Part shown: positions 37,968 through 46,632 of the stretch, one piece after another | Numbering within the stretch: position 1 is the stretch's first letter | Layout: each line of letters begins with the position of its first letter | Assembly (NCBI GenBank): GCA_016788425.1 | Contig: JAEURQ010000002.1 | Coordinates: 434,001-498,000, forward strand | DNA length: 64,000 nucleotides | Direction of reading: 5' to 3' | Origin: Chthonomonas sp. | GTDB lineage: Bacteria; Armatimonadota; Fimbriimonadia; Fimbriimonadales; Fimbriimonadaceae | Program-made: the position numbers and the translations under genes | Notes under the pieces: model-generated | What the model saw: only the letters and a program-made list of their open reading frames with translations | Databases searched by the model: none | What the model was told of the DNA's origin: nothing

Positions 37968-39089
37968 GTGATTCAAGAAGAACGCATGATCTCGCTGTTC
38001 TGCGAGCTTTGCCATATCAATGCGCCGAGCCTCCAGGAGCGCGACGTGGTGGAGTGGACCAAGCGCCACCTGAGCGATGCTGGGCTGGAGGTTTGGGAAG
38101 ATGACGCGGCGGGGAAAATCGGGGGCAACTCGAACAACTTGCTGGCGCGACTTCGCGGCAACAAGCCCGGCGCGCCGACGATCTTTCTGAGCGCCCACTT
38201 CGATACCGTGGAACCCACCGAGGGCCTCGAAATGGTGGAAGAAGACGGGGTCTTCCGTTCCGCCTCGGACACGATTCTCGGCGCGGATGACAAAGCCGGA
38301 ATGGCACCCATGATCGAGGCGGTGCTCGCCGCCCGCGAGGATGGCCTTGAGCACGGCGACATCTACTTGCTGATGAGTTGCGCCGAGGAAATCGGTCTCA
38401 AGGGCGCCGCCGCCATGGAACTGGCTGAGTACAACTTTGACTTCGGATTTGTGCTGGATACCGGTCCACCGGTCGGCAGCTATGTGAACCGAACGGCCTA
38501 CCACGACAAGCTCGACGTGCGCATCATCGGCAAGCCTGCGCACGCCGGCAAGGACCCGGAGCACGGCATCAACGCCATTCACGTGGCGGCCCGCGCGATG
38601 AGCGAAATGAAGATCGGCCGCATCTCGCCGAACACCACGAGCAACGTGGGGATCATCAGTGGCGGCACGGGCGTGAATGTCGTCGCGCCGGAAGTCACCA
38701 TCCGCTGCGAGGCGCGAAGCACGGTCAAAGCCGAGCTCGAAGACCAGGTTCGGCACATGATTCTGCGCTTCGAGGACGCGGGATCGCAGTTCGGCGCGGT
38801 GGTGGAGATTGACCATCGCCGCCACTACGATGCCTACGTGGTGGAGGAGAACAGCCGCGTGGTTCAGGTCGGGCAACGCGCCAGCCGCAACCTCGGTTTG
38901 GAGCCCGAGCTGAGAGTGACTCTCGGTGGCAGCGACGCGAATATGTTCAACAAGATGGGCATTCCTTGCATCGTGGTGGCGACCGGAATGAAGGCGATTC
39001 ACACCCATGACGAGCACGTCTCGCGGGCGGATTTGATGCTCACGACGCAACTCTGCTACGAGTTGATTCGCGAATCGGCGCTGGGGTAG
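37968..39089 (+). CDS. M20-family peptidase (PepT-like)
   Basis: Dinuclear zinc aminopeptidase-type enzyme of 373 residues. The catalytic and metal motifs are LSAHFDTVEPTEG, LGADDKAGMA and CAEEIGLKGA; GSYVNRTAYHDKLDVRIIGKPAHAG opens the dimerisation domain, and THDEHVS carries the last His ligand. The pattern fits the tripeptidase T/M20A branch. I give the GTG at 37968; an in-frame ATG at 37986 is also possible. queG follows 5 nt after the stop. Confidence 0.85.
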   Translation: MIQEERMISLFCELCHINAPSLQERDVVEWTKRHLSDAGLEVWEDDAAGKIGGNSNNLLARLRGNKPGAPTIFLSAHFDTVEPTEGLEMVEEDGVFRSASDTILGADDKAGMAPMIEAVLAAREDGLEHGDIYLLMSCAEEIGLKGAAAMELAEYNFDFGFVLDTGPPVGSYVNRTAYHDKLDVRIIGKPAHAGKDPEHGINAIHVAARAMSEMKIGRISPNTTSNVGIISGGTGVNVVAPEVTIRCEARSTVKAELEDQVRHMILRFEDAGSQFGAVVEIDHRRHYDAYVVEENSRVVQVGQRASRNLGLEPELRVTLGGSDANMFNKMGIPCIVVATGMKAIHTHDEHVSRADLMLTTQLCYELIRESALG

Positions 39090-39094
39090 CGAAC

Positions 39095-40057
39095 TTGCGC
39101 GAGGAGATTCGGGCCGCCGCCACTGCGCTGGGTTTCGACCAGTGCGGGTTTGCCGCGATCACCGAGCCCGAATCTCTGCCCGCGCTCGACGCGTGGCTCG
39201 CGGCGGGCTTTCACGGGTCAATGCGCTACATGGCCGACCGGCGCGATCTGCGGGCCGATCCGACCGCGCTACTCTCTGGCGCGAAAACCGCCATCATGGT
39301 CGCGCTGAACTACAATCAAGCGCCGTTGCCACAGGTGAAAATTGCTCGATATGCGCTTGGTCGCGACTACCACAAGGTGATTCGCGGCAAGTTGCGGCGG
39401 CTGGTCACGGCGCTCGACACAATGCATCCCGGCCACGAACATCGTCCGGTCGTGGATTCCGCACCGTTTCTTGAGCGGGAGTTCGCTCATCGCGCGGGGC
39501 TGGGTTGGTTTGGCAAGAACACGATGCTGATTGATTCGCGGCGGGGAAGTTGGTTCTTCATCGGCGCGCTCCTCACAACCCTGGAGATTGAGCCCGACCC
39601 GCCGAGCATCGGCGGATGCGGCTCATGCCGTGCCTGCATCGACGCATGCCCGACCGGCGCGATTGTGCAGTTGCAGGAACGCTGGCAGGTGGACGCGCGC
39701 CGCTGCATCAGCTACCAAACGATCGAGCATCGCGGCGAACTCGAAGTCGACACGAATGGTTGGGTGTTCGGCTGCGATGTCTGCCAGGAGGTCTGTCCGT
39801 TCAATGAACCGCGCGCCACGCAACCCTTGCGCGCGCAACCGACTCAAGAGCCCGATTTCGCGGCTCGCGAGTGGCCCGACCCGAAAGCAATAGCCAGCCT
39901 CGAGGCGGCGGAGTGGGATCAGTTAACCTTGGGCAGCGCCGTCCGAAGGACCGGGTTCGACGGTCTCCGCCGCAACGCGCGCGCGGCGAGCCTGCACTCG
40001 CCGGACGATCCACACCGCCAGCAAGCCGACCGCAGCGCCGACGGCCCAGCCGAATAG
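39095..40057 (+). CDS. queG: Epoxyqueuosine reductase, short form
   Basis: Cobalamin- and Fe-S-dependent enzyme making the last step of queuosine synthesis on tRNA. Of 320 residues, the N-terminal half binds cobalamin (ARYALGRDYHKVIRGKL, DSAPFLEREFAHRAGLGWFGKNTML). Two 4Fe-4S sites follow: CGSCRACIDACP and CDVCQEVCP. The HEAT-like C-terminus of longer QueG is missing: after GLRRNARAAS the sequence turns into about 20 unrelated residues that overlap the convergent PAP2 gene by 135 nt. The TTG at 39095 is the first start after the upstream stop. Confidence 0.92.
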   Translation: MREEIRAAATALGFDQCGFAAITEPESLPALDAWLAAGFHGSMRYMADRRDLRADPTALLSGAKTAIMVALNYNQAPLPQVKIARYALGRDYHKVIRGKLRRLVTALDTMHPGHEHRPVVDSAPFLEREFAHRAGLGWFGKNTMLIDSRRGSWFFIGALLTTLEIEPDPPSIGGCGSCRACIDACPTGAIVQLQERWQVDARRCISYQTIEHRGELEVDTNGWVFGCDVCQEVCPFNEPRATQPLRAQPTQEPDFAAREWPDPKAIASLEAAEWDQLTLGSAVRRTGFDGLRRNARAASLHSPDDPHRQQADRSADGPAE

Positions 40058-40525
40058 CACCTGCGAGGGATAATGCACCCCGTTGTAAATGCGGCTCAGC
40101 CCGGTGAGCACCGCAACGACCGCCCACGCCACTCCCCAACGCCGATCGAACCCCAGAAAAGCCGCCGCGATGCACGCCATGTTGGCGCTGTGCGCGCTCG
40201 CCGTGCCGTAGCTGGTCAGGGCCTTGCCGCGCACAATCGCGTCCGCCAACTCCACGCAGGGCCGCTTCATTTGAAGGCCATTTTTCAAGATGTCGCAGAT
40301 CTCGTTGGCGATGGGGAAGCAGAGCACCCCGATGAGCGCGGGCGTGCGGAGTTTGGGCTGCCACAGGCAGTAGGCGAGCACGAGCGCGAGCAGAATCCGG
40401 CCCGGCCAAATCTTGGTGGCGTCGGAAAGAAAGGCAAAAAGCGGCGCAAAGAACTCGGGCCAACCGTTGATCCAGTAGAAAATTTGGCGATCGAGACCAG
40501 GCACAGGACCTAGTTTGGCATCCAC
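39923..40525 (-). CDS. PAP2-family membrane phosphatase
   Basis: Lipid or undecaprenyl pyrophosphate phosphatase-like protein of about 200 residues with five or six membrane helices. The phosphatase signature is recognisable but altered: KNGLQMKRPC, ASAHSANM (usually SGH) and SRIYNGVHYPSQV (usually HYPSD). The catalytic His residues of motifs 2 and 3 remain. I use GTG 40525, which leaves 32 nt to the divergent gene; a longer in-frame start would overlap it. Its 3' end lies inside queG. Confidence 0.78.
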   Translation of the reverse strand: MDAKLGPVPGLDRQIFYWINGWPEFFAPLFAFLSDATKIWPGRILLALVLAYCLWQPKLRTPALIGVLCFPIANEICDILKNGLQMKRPCVELADAIVRGKALTSYGTASAHSANMACIAAAFLGFDRRWGVAWAVVAVLTGLSRIYNGVHYPSQVLFGWAVGAAVGLLAVWIVRRVQARRARVAAETVEPGPSDGAAQG

Positions 40526-40557
40526 TCGCCTATTTTGGGCGTCCTGAATAAGGCAAC

Positions 40558-42303
40558 ATGACCTCCAAACCCGCACGCGCTTGGTGGGGCGCACTCATCG
40601 GTTTTCACCTCGCCGCGCCGCTTGGCCCGGCTCGCAGCTATCGGCGTCTGCCGTTCTACGAGCCGGTGCCCACGCGCATGCAGCCGAACCCCGCCTTCGA
40701 TTGGTGGCTCGCGGCAAGCGCGTTTCGGCTCTGGGGCGATCGCGGCACCCTCACCGAGATGCGGCGTCGAGCGCTCCCGGATCGGCGAGGCGCGCTGGCT
40801 TTTGCCATGGTGGCGGCGGATCGCGGATTTGTCCCACCGTCATGCGGGCGGTTTGGCAATCCTTTGGCCGAGGATGGCTCCGCCTTCGACCGCGCGCTGT
40901 ATTGGGGGCTCACCATGGGCAATCCGCGCGACGCGGAACTCGCCCGCGAGGATGTGGCCTTTTCCCAGTCCGGCGAGGGGCTGGGTTGTGCGTTGGCGCT
41001 CGCGATCTTGGTGGCAGGGATTCGGAGTGGCCAAGGCTTTGGCGAGGCGCTCGCTACCGCGTTGCCGTTGCTGAGCGGCGAGACCCAACGCGCGGTCGAG
41101 CAGGTGGTGGCGATGGGCTGGAGCGACGAGCAGATGGTCTTCGACCGGTTGCGACAACTTGGCGCGGGCGCGCGGTTTGAGTTTCTCGGATTGGTCGCGA
41201 GCCTCCGCCGCGGCGAGTCGTTCTCAGGCCCGGTTTTGGCGGCCGCCGGGTTGGGTTTACGCCCCGCAACGGTGATGGCCGTCGGAGCGGTGGCTGCTAT
41301 GCAGTCCACCGACGACCTCGGCGAATGGACCCGGCCCCTGGGCACCGACTTCGTGAGCACCGGTTTGCTAAGCGGGGTCGAAGCCCCGGCCAGAATTCAA
41401 GATTTCGTCGAAACCCTACTCGCCCAGGTCCCCGCCCCCGCGCCGTTCCCGGTTGCGCCCGATGTTGAGCCCGAAGGCGCCGACCCCCTAGACCTGCCCA
41501 CGATTGCGCAACTTTGGGTCGCCTTAGCTCACCAATCCCCTTCGCAAGAGGTGGCTCCCGGCGTGCGAGCTCTGTACCTTTCCGATTGGTCGCCGGAGAA
41601 GAACTCCTTGGAGATGGGGCTTGAGTTTGTTGGCCCCCAACGCGTCTTGAGCCAGGTTTCCGGCGATGGACCTGTACACACCCGCAACCTCGACACCCTT
41701 GTCGCCGAAGGTCAAACGCTTCGGCAAGCGCTGTTGCTCGGCGCGGGCTCTACGAGCCTAACTTTGAACCTCGAAGGTCACGAGCCGATTTCGGTACCCG
41801 TGCCACCGGCCACCGAACTCTACACCTGCGGGCCGCTGGCCGAGGAGCACGGCGCAACCTTCCCGTTGCGGCATAGTTGCGAGGAAAAGTTGAACACATC
41901 GGAGACGTTTTCGGGTCGAAGCGGGCTCGGTGTGAAGTGGACGAGGCGCGCCTTCCCGGCGAATGTGTTCAAGATTGACCCGCTATTCTTGAACGGGCCT
42001 GGGCGCATGTTCTTTGCCGCGCAATGTGCGTTGCAGGCGGGGCAAACCTATACTTTGGTGTTCAGCGCGAGCCCTGGCGGCGTCGCGGTGGTGAACGGGC
42101 AGGAGCTGATTCGATACTTGGACTCTCATTCTCCTACCCACCGCGCCGAGGCACCCTATTCGGCCAGCTTTGTCAGCCAGGGGTTAGACACATTCGTGTT
42201 TCGCGTGCCTCGACCTGACCAACCAAACCGCGATATGGCGATCTATCTTTTGGATGCCCGGGGTCACGCGGTGCCGCTGATCAGCCAAGAATTCCCAGCA
42301 TGA
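40558..42303 (+). CDS. ADP-ribosylglycohydrolase-like protein
   Basis: The first 300 residues resemble the all-helical ADP-ribosylglycohydrolase fold: FDRALYWGLTMGNPRDAELAREDVAFSQSGEGLGCALALA matches the family stretch in which the usual motif is D-x-x-x-THTGNG. The metal-binding acidic motifs of active enzymes (GDAxG near the N-terminus and the C-terminal D-D pair) are absent. After a proline linker (PAPAPFPVAPDVEPEG) comes a beta-rich C-terminal domain of about 250 residues of unknown type. It is probably a non-enzymatic or altered ARH homologue. The next gene starts in its stop (ATGA). Confidence 0.62.
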   Translation: MTSKPARAWWGALIGFHLAAPLGPARSYRRLPFYEPVPTRMQPNPAFDWWLAASAFRLWGDRGTLTEMRRRALPDRRGALAFAMVAADRGFVPPSCGRFGNPLAEDGSAFDRALYWGLTMGNPRDAELAREDVAFSQSGEGLGCALALAILVAGIRSGQGFGEALATALPLLSGETQRAVEQVVAMGWSDEQMVFDRLRQLGAGARFEFLGLVASLRRGESFSGPVLAAAGLGLRPATVMAVGAVAAMQSTDDLGEWTRPLGTDFVSTGLLSGVEAPARIQDFVETLLAQVPAPAPFPVAPDVEPEGADPLDLPTIAQLWVALAHQSPSQEVAPGVRALYLSDWSPEKNSLEMGLEFVGPQRVLSQVSGDGPVHTRNLDTLVAEGQTLRQALLLGAGSTSLTLNLEGHEPISVPVPPATELYTCGPLAEEHGATFPLRHSCEEKLNTSETFSGRSGLGVKWTRRAFPANVFKIDPLFLNGPGRMFFAAQCALQAGQTYTLVFSASPGGVAVVNGQELIRYLDSHSPTHRAEAPYSASFVSQGLDTFVFRVPRPDQPNRDMAIYLLDARGHAVPLISQEFPA

Positions 42304-42581
42304 AGTGGCTGGTCAATCGCGTGTGGTGGGGCATGCTTTGGTTCATGCGACGCCCTCTGATGAAGCGTTTGCAGCGCGCCAGCTACAGTTGGGGGTCGCC
42401 CGATCGCCAGCGCAAAATGAAGGCCGCGTTCATCCGTCAGAACCAGTTCGCCCGGCGGTGGGGCCGACCCATGCTCACCGGGCTGTTCACCTTTCTTGCC
42501 GTGTGGTTTCTCATCCTCATCGCTTTCGTTTTCGCCACGGATTTACGCGAAAGCGGCGTCCTCGAGAGCGCGATTAAGTAG
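42300..42581 (+). CDS. Small single-pass membrane protein
   Basis: 93 residues: a strongly basic, Trp/Arg-rich N-terminal 55 residues, then one hydrophobic segment (PMLTGLFTFLAVWFLILIAF) and a short acidic tail. The ATG overlaps the stop of the ARH-like gene, so the pair is coupled. Its end overlaps the convergent thioesterase by 8 nt. Function unknown. Confidence 0.62.
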   Translation: MKWLVNRVWWGMLWFMRRPLMKRLQRASYSWGSPDRQRKMKAAFIRQNQFARRWGRPMLTGLFTFLAVWFLILIAFVFATDLRESGVLESAIK

Positions 42582-43143
42582 CGTCTTCGACGATGGGGTG
42601 GTGCATGAGGTCCTTGGCCACCATCAATTCCTCAATCTGTGGCTGACTTAGCCCTTCGAGTCGCTTGCAGATCGCGTCGAACTCGGCGCGCGAGGCAAAC
42701 CGGCGCTCCTTGCGGAGCTTGCCGCGCAGGTATTGCAACCGCTCGTCGTGCGTCTCGCAGACAAGCTCCGGCACGGGCGTCGGCCGTCCGTCTTTGATGG
42801 CGACCATCGTCACGCGGGCTTGATTTGTCTCCCGGCGAACGCCGGTGAGGATGTTCTCCGAGGTCACGTCAATCGTCACTTCCACGGATGTCCGACCGGC
42901 GTAGCTGACCCAGCCATCGAGCGTGATGACCTCGCCAACTTCGATCGGTTCGTGAAAGTCTACGCGGTCAAAGCTGGCCGTAACGCAGATGTTGCCGGCA
43001 AACTTCGAAGCCGTCGTGTAGGCGGCAAGGTCAATAAAGCTCAGCAGCGCGCCGCCAAACATCTTGCCCAAAAAGTTGGCATGACCCGGCTCGACCACCT
43101 GCGTGAGGGTCGAACGGGTTTGGGTGACGGTCTTGCCGGTCAT
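42574..43143 (-). CDS. Hotdog-fold acyl-CoA thioesterase
   Basis: Single hotdog domain of the YciA/BACH type in 189 residues. VVEPGHANFLGKMFGGALLSFIDLAAY contains the catalytic Asn/Gly-Gly and Asp positions, and VDFHEPIEVGEVITLDGWVSYAGRTS is the next conserved strand pair. An extra helical tail of about 50 residues follows. The start codon overlaps the tpiA stop as TGATG, so it is the last gene of a four- or five-gene minus operon. Confidence 0.87.
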   Translation of the reverse strand: MTGKTVTQTRSTLTQVVEPGHANFLGKMFGGALLSFIDLAAYTTASKFAGNICVTASFDRVDFHEPIEVGEVITLDGWVSYAGRTSVEVTIDVTSENILTGVRRETNQARVTMVAIKDGRPTPVPELVCETHDERLQYLRGKLRKERRFASRAEFDAICKRLEGLSQPQIEELMVAKDLMHHPIVEDAT

Positions 43144-43901
43144 CAGACCGCCGCCGCCACAATCGCGAGGAACTCGTCGGCCACCAGGGAAGCACCGCCG
43201 ACAAGCCCGCCATCAATGTTGGGCTGGCAGAGCAGCTCAGGCGCATTCGAAGCCTTCATCGAGCCGCCGTAGAGTACGCGCACATGCTCGCCCGCGGATC
43301 CGAGTTCGGCGCGCACCATCGCGCACACGCGCTCGGCTTCCGGCGTGTCGCACGTTTGGCCAGTGCCAATCGCCCAAACCGGCTCGTAAGCAATGATCAC
43401 GGTCGCCATATCCACGCCGTCGAGTCCGACGCGCAGCTGCTCGGCGATCACCGCGTCGGTGCGGCCTTGCTCGCGTTCTTCAAGGGTCTCGCCCACGCAG
43501 AGAATCGGCTTGATACCCGCCGCAATCGCGGCCCGCATTTTCAGATTACACGTCTCGTCGGTCTCGGCGAAATAGCCAACCGTGCGGCTTGCAACTTCAA
43601 GTTTTCCGAAGCGGCCCCGCGTTTCCGAGTGGCCAATAATCACATATTCGCAACCCGCATCTACCAGCATACTGGCGGAAACTCGGCTGGTAAACGCGCC
43701 GCTCGGCATCCAGAAAATGTCCTGTGCGCCCACCGCCACGCCTTGGCCCACGACGGAGCCGATGAGGGTGTAGCTGGGGCAAACCAACACGTCGCAGTGC
43801 ACGGAGGAAGCCGCCCCAATCTCGCCCACCAGGGCGCGCGCCTGCGCGGCGTTGAGGTTCATTTTCCAGTTGCCGGCAATCAGCGGTCGGCGCTGACTCA
43901 T
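43143..43901 (-). CDS. tpiA: Triosephosphate isomerase
   Basis: Glycolytic interconversion of dihydroxyacetone phosphate and glyceraldehyde 3-phosphate. The 252 residues are full length: GNWKMN with the catalytic Lys, IIGHSETRG with the electrophilic His, AYEPVWAIGTG with the catalytic Glu and loop 6, YGGSMKASN and DGGLVGGASL for phosphate binding. It overlaps osmC (ATGA) and the thioesterase (TGATG). The usual glycolytic neighbours gap and pgk are absent. Confidence 0.97.
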   Translation of the reverse strand: MSQRRPLIAGNWKMNLNAAQARALVGEIGAASSVHCDVLVCPSYTLIGSVVGQGVAVGAQDIFWMPSGAFTSRVSASMLVDAGCEYVIIGHSETRGRFGKLEVASRTVGYFAETDETCNLKMRAAIAAGIKPILCVGETLEEREQGRTDAVIAEQLRVGLDGVDMATVIIAYEPVWAIGTGQTCDTPEAERVCAMVRAELGSAGEHVRVLYGGSMKASNAPELLCQPNIDGGLVGGASLVADEFLAIVAAAV

Positions 43902-44350
43902 CCGCGGACAACCGTTGGTTCGACCGTGATTTCCACCTTGCCGCGAACGGCGTTAGTGATGATGCAGTAGGCGTCGGCCTTGTGCGCCATGTCTTCAGCC
44001 ATCGCCACTTGTTCGTCGGTGGCATCGGCGGCCAAGCGAATTGTGGGTCGAATGACCACGGCCTTGTAGTTGAACATCGCGCCGGCTTGCTCCACGTGCC
44101 CGGTGGCCTTGGTTTCGATGCCCAGGAAGGGAAGTTTACGGTTCCCCGCGACGATGCCAAACGTGATGCTGTAGCATCCGGCGATGGCGCTCGCCAGCAA
44201 TTCTTCGGGGTTTGTGCCTGCGCCCGGCCCTTGGAATTCGGGCGGCACGCTGAGCGTGTTTTGGGTGCCACTGCGGTCGGCGGTGACGCTGCCCGCGCCC
44301 TCTCGCCCGCCCTGCCACTGAACTGTTACTGGATACTCATGGTTCGCCAT
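43898..44350 (-). CDS. OsmC/Ohr-family peroxiredoxin
   Basis: Thiol peroxidase-like protein of 150 residues. Conserved segments include GTNPEELLASAIAGCYSITFG, which holds the first catalytic Cys (AGCYS), and ADAYCIITNAVRGKVEI, which holds the second. The N-terminal strand motif and Arg point to the OsmC branch, acting on organic peroxides. The ATG at 44350 lies 4 nt behind the membrane protein stop, and its own stop overlaps tpiA. Confidence 0.9.
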   Translation of the reverse strand: MANHEYPVTVQWQGGREGAGSVTADRSGTQNTLSVPPEFQGPGAGTNPEELLASAIAGCYSITFGIVAGNRKLPFLGIETKATGHVEQAGAMFNYKAVVIRPTIRLAADATDEQVAMAEDMAHKADAYCIITNAVRGKVEITVEPTVVRG

Positions 44351-44354
44351 GCGT

Positions 44355-46157
44355 CTATTTTGGCAGGTTCCGCACGTCGATGAGGTCGAACTTCTCCCCG
44401 TCATAGAGCACCGTTCCCGCTTGCTCGGGGGTGCCGAACGTCTTTGAATCCGGCCAGACCAAGTAGTCCACGCCGAGCGTGGCCAGGTTCGACGCGCGGG
44501 CAGCCGGATCGGCGTTGAGGAACACGTCTTTGGTGACCTTGCCACGCCGCTCCAGATAGTTCGGCGTTTCGCTCCAGTGACCAATCGGCGAGGTGCAGCC
44601 GGCCAGGCCGACCAAGATCGGGTTGAGGTCGGGGACGACCGGCGAGAGGAATTGATCAGGCACCTCGCCCTGAGCCGGAACGCCAGGCAAACTCAACACC
44701 ACCTTCTTGCCCGAGGCGTTGCTCAAAATGCGCACGATGGCCGCCTCATCCGTGCCCAAAAACACCGGTTGCACCGTGGTGTTGCTCACGTTCTGGCCCT
44801 GCAATTGGAACTCGCGGGCCAGCCACAGAAGCGACGACCCGCTCATGACCAGGCAACCTAAAATCGTGGCCATATTGCGCGAAGAGCGATTGCGGTTTTC
44901 GATCAATCGGGCGATGCCGATAGCCGCGAGCGCGGCCACTGGCACGGCCAAACCCATGGTGAGTTTGCGCTGGAAGAGGGCCGGCCAATAGGGCGCGATA
45001 AACCCCATGACCATCCAGGCCGAAAGGAGATTGGTCAGTTGGCATTCGCCCGCCAAGAACCAACACACAACAAGGCCCAACGCGGCGACCAACGCAAAGG
45101 CGAGCGGCCCCATCCAGTAGCCGTCAAACACGTGCGAGGCGGCAAAGCCGAAGCCCGCGAGCATCAACCCGGCAACGAGCAGCACGCCCACGCGGGCCGA
45201 GCGCCAGGCCCCAGCAAGGCCAACGCCAACCCCCGGAAGGTAGCCGAAGAAATACTGCCGAAAGTTGGGTGAATAAGTCGGCGTCGCTGCCCGCGCCTGG
45301 AACACGGCATCGGCGCGCAACACGTGCACAAACCATAGCGCGGCCGGCACCACGCCAAGCGTCATGGTCGCCACCCGCCCCAACCAGCCGCTCGAAAACG
45401 TGCCCGAGCGAACGGTCGTCACCAAGAATCCGAGCATGACGAGCCCGACCAGCAGCACGTCGTAGCTGTGAATATTCATCAGCAGACCGATGCAAACGAG
45501 CCCGGGCCACACCGCGCGCTTGTTGGTGCGAGCTTCCACCACGCTCCAAAAGAACCCCAGAATCAGGCACAAGCTGGCCATAAAAAGGCCGTTACTGAGC
45601 ATGGAGGGGAACACAAAGCCTTCGGTTTGCCACACGTCGGTCGGCAATCGGCTGAGCATGGGCCTCGCCAGGGCGCTCGGCACTGGTTTGACAATCGCCT
45701 GGCCAAAGTTGTGCCACACCAGGAAGCCGAGTCCGCCGCCCACGCCGATCAACGCGATGGCGAGTTTGCTGGCGTAGATGCTGACTTCGCTGCGAGTAAA
45801 CAACTTGCCAAGCAGCCAAAAGAACAGCAGGCAGAAGAAGCCCCGCGCCAGAGTTGTGGCGACCATCGGGCCGACCAGCGCACTCACCCAGCCCAGAATC
45901 AAAAAGTAAACGTGGAAAAACTGCCCCGACTGGGGGTCGGTGGTGAATCGATTTTCGAATAGAAACCGCCCTTCCGCGGCCTGACGCATCCACGCGGCGT
46001 ACACCATATGGTCGTCGGTGTTGGTCTGCACCCCCAGGTAGGGGCGGCCCGAGGTGAACCCGATCATCGCGGGCAAGAGCGCAATCAAGGTAATCGCGAT
46101 CCCAAATCGGATCACGAACCGCATGATCGAATGCTCGCGGTCAACCGGCTGAGTCAT
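44355..46157 (-). CDS. Polytopic membrane protein, GT-C-like
   Basis: 600 residues with about 11-12 predicted membrane helices and a soluble C-terminal domain of about 110 residues. The layout (TM bundle with an acidic pair, TNTDDHMVYAAW, in the first periplasmic loop and a small C-terminal domain) resembles GT-C glycosyltransferases using lipid-linked sugars. The DD pair could be the metal site; no family signature is certain. It is followed by osmC after 4 nt and preceded by a small secreted protein gene. Confidence 0.7.
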   Translation of the reverse strand: MTQPVDREHSIMRFVIRFGIAITLIALLPAMIGFTSGRPYLGVQTNTDDHMVYAAWMRQAAEGRFLFENRFTTDPQSGQFFHVYFLILGWVSALVGPMVATTLARGFFCLLFFWLLGKLFTRSEVSIYASKLAIALIGVGGGLGFLVWHNFGQAIVKPVPSALARPMLSRLPTDVWQTEGFVFPSMLSNGLFMASLCLILGFFWSVVEARTNKRAVWPGLVCIGLLMNIHSYDVLLVGLVMLGFLVTTVRSGTFSSGWLGRVATMTLGVVPAALWFVHVLRADAVFQARAATPTYSPNFRQYFFGYLPGVGVGLAGAWRSARVGVLLVAGLMLAGFGFAASHVFDGYWMGPLAFALVAALGLVVCWFLAGECQLTNLLSAWMVMGFIAPYWPALFQRKLTMGLAVPVAALAAIGIARLIENRNRSSRNMATILGCLVMSGSSLLWLAREFQLQGQNVSNTTVQPVFLGTDEAAIVRILSNASGKKVVLSLPGVPAQGEVPDQFLSPVVPDLNPILVGLAGCTSPIGHWSETPNYLERRGKVTKDVFLNADPAARASNLATLGVDYLVWPDSKTFGTPEQAGTVLYDGEKFDLIDVRNLPK

Positions 46158-46167
46158 GCGCCGTTCG

Positions 46168-46533
46168 TTATTGCGGAATCGGGCGATTCATGCTCTTGTA
46201 AATCGACTCGATCATCTTCTTGTTGTTGAGCGCAATCTCGTTCTTCGGGTCAATCTTCAGCGCCTCGCGGTAAAGCTTCAGGGCCTGCGGATACTTCTGC
46301 TTCGGCGTCAACACCGGCGAGTTCATGCTGATGGTGCCGAAACTCACGGTGGCGTCGATGTAGCCCTTTTTGATCTTGCTGTCCTTCGGATTTTTCACAA
46401 AAGCGGCCTTGCTGCGGGTGTAGAGGGCCTTGGCCTGGGCCAGGAGTTTCTCGTCCTTGGCCATGGTTTTGGCTTGGCCAAAGGCCGCGCTGCCGACCAG
46501 CAACATCGAGAGAGCCAGAATGCTTCGTCGCAT
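46168..46533 (-). CDS. Small secreted TPR-like protein
   Basis: 121 residues. A signal peptide (MRRSILALSMLLVGSAAFGQ) precedes a Lys-rich helical region with one recognisable TPR unit (YPQALKLYREALKIDPKNE). It lies 10 nt before the polytopic membrane protein gene on the same strand and diverges from pdhA. Function unknown. Confidence 0.68.
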   Translation of the reverse strand: MRRSILALSMLLVGSAAFGQAKTMAKDEKLLAQAKALYTRSKAAFVKNPKDSKIKKGYIDATVSFGTISMNSPVLTPKQKYPQALKLYREALKIDPKNEIALNNKKMIESIYKSMNRPIPQ

Positions 46534-46578
46534 GATGCCATTATGGCCCACAAAGTTGACCTGCCGAACGCAATCCCC

Positions 46579-46608
46579 TTGTCCGATAATGAACCTAGAA
46601 GGTACACT
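46579..46608 (+). promoter_or_regulatory. Candidate sigma-70 promoter of pdhAB
   Basis: TTGTCC (46579-46584) and TACACT (46603-46608) are separated by 18 nt in the divergent gap. A start near 46615 would give a short leader containing the GGAG used by pdhA. Confidence 0.4.
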
Positions 46609-46632
46609 TTTACTTCACCCGGAGTTCAAATT

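Noticed and set aside
39960-40057. Frameshift error in queG
   Set aside because: Both Fe-S sites and the GLRRNAR segment precede the odd tail, and short QueG forms without HEAT repeats exist, so a sequencing error is not required.
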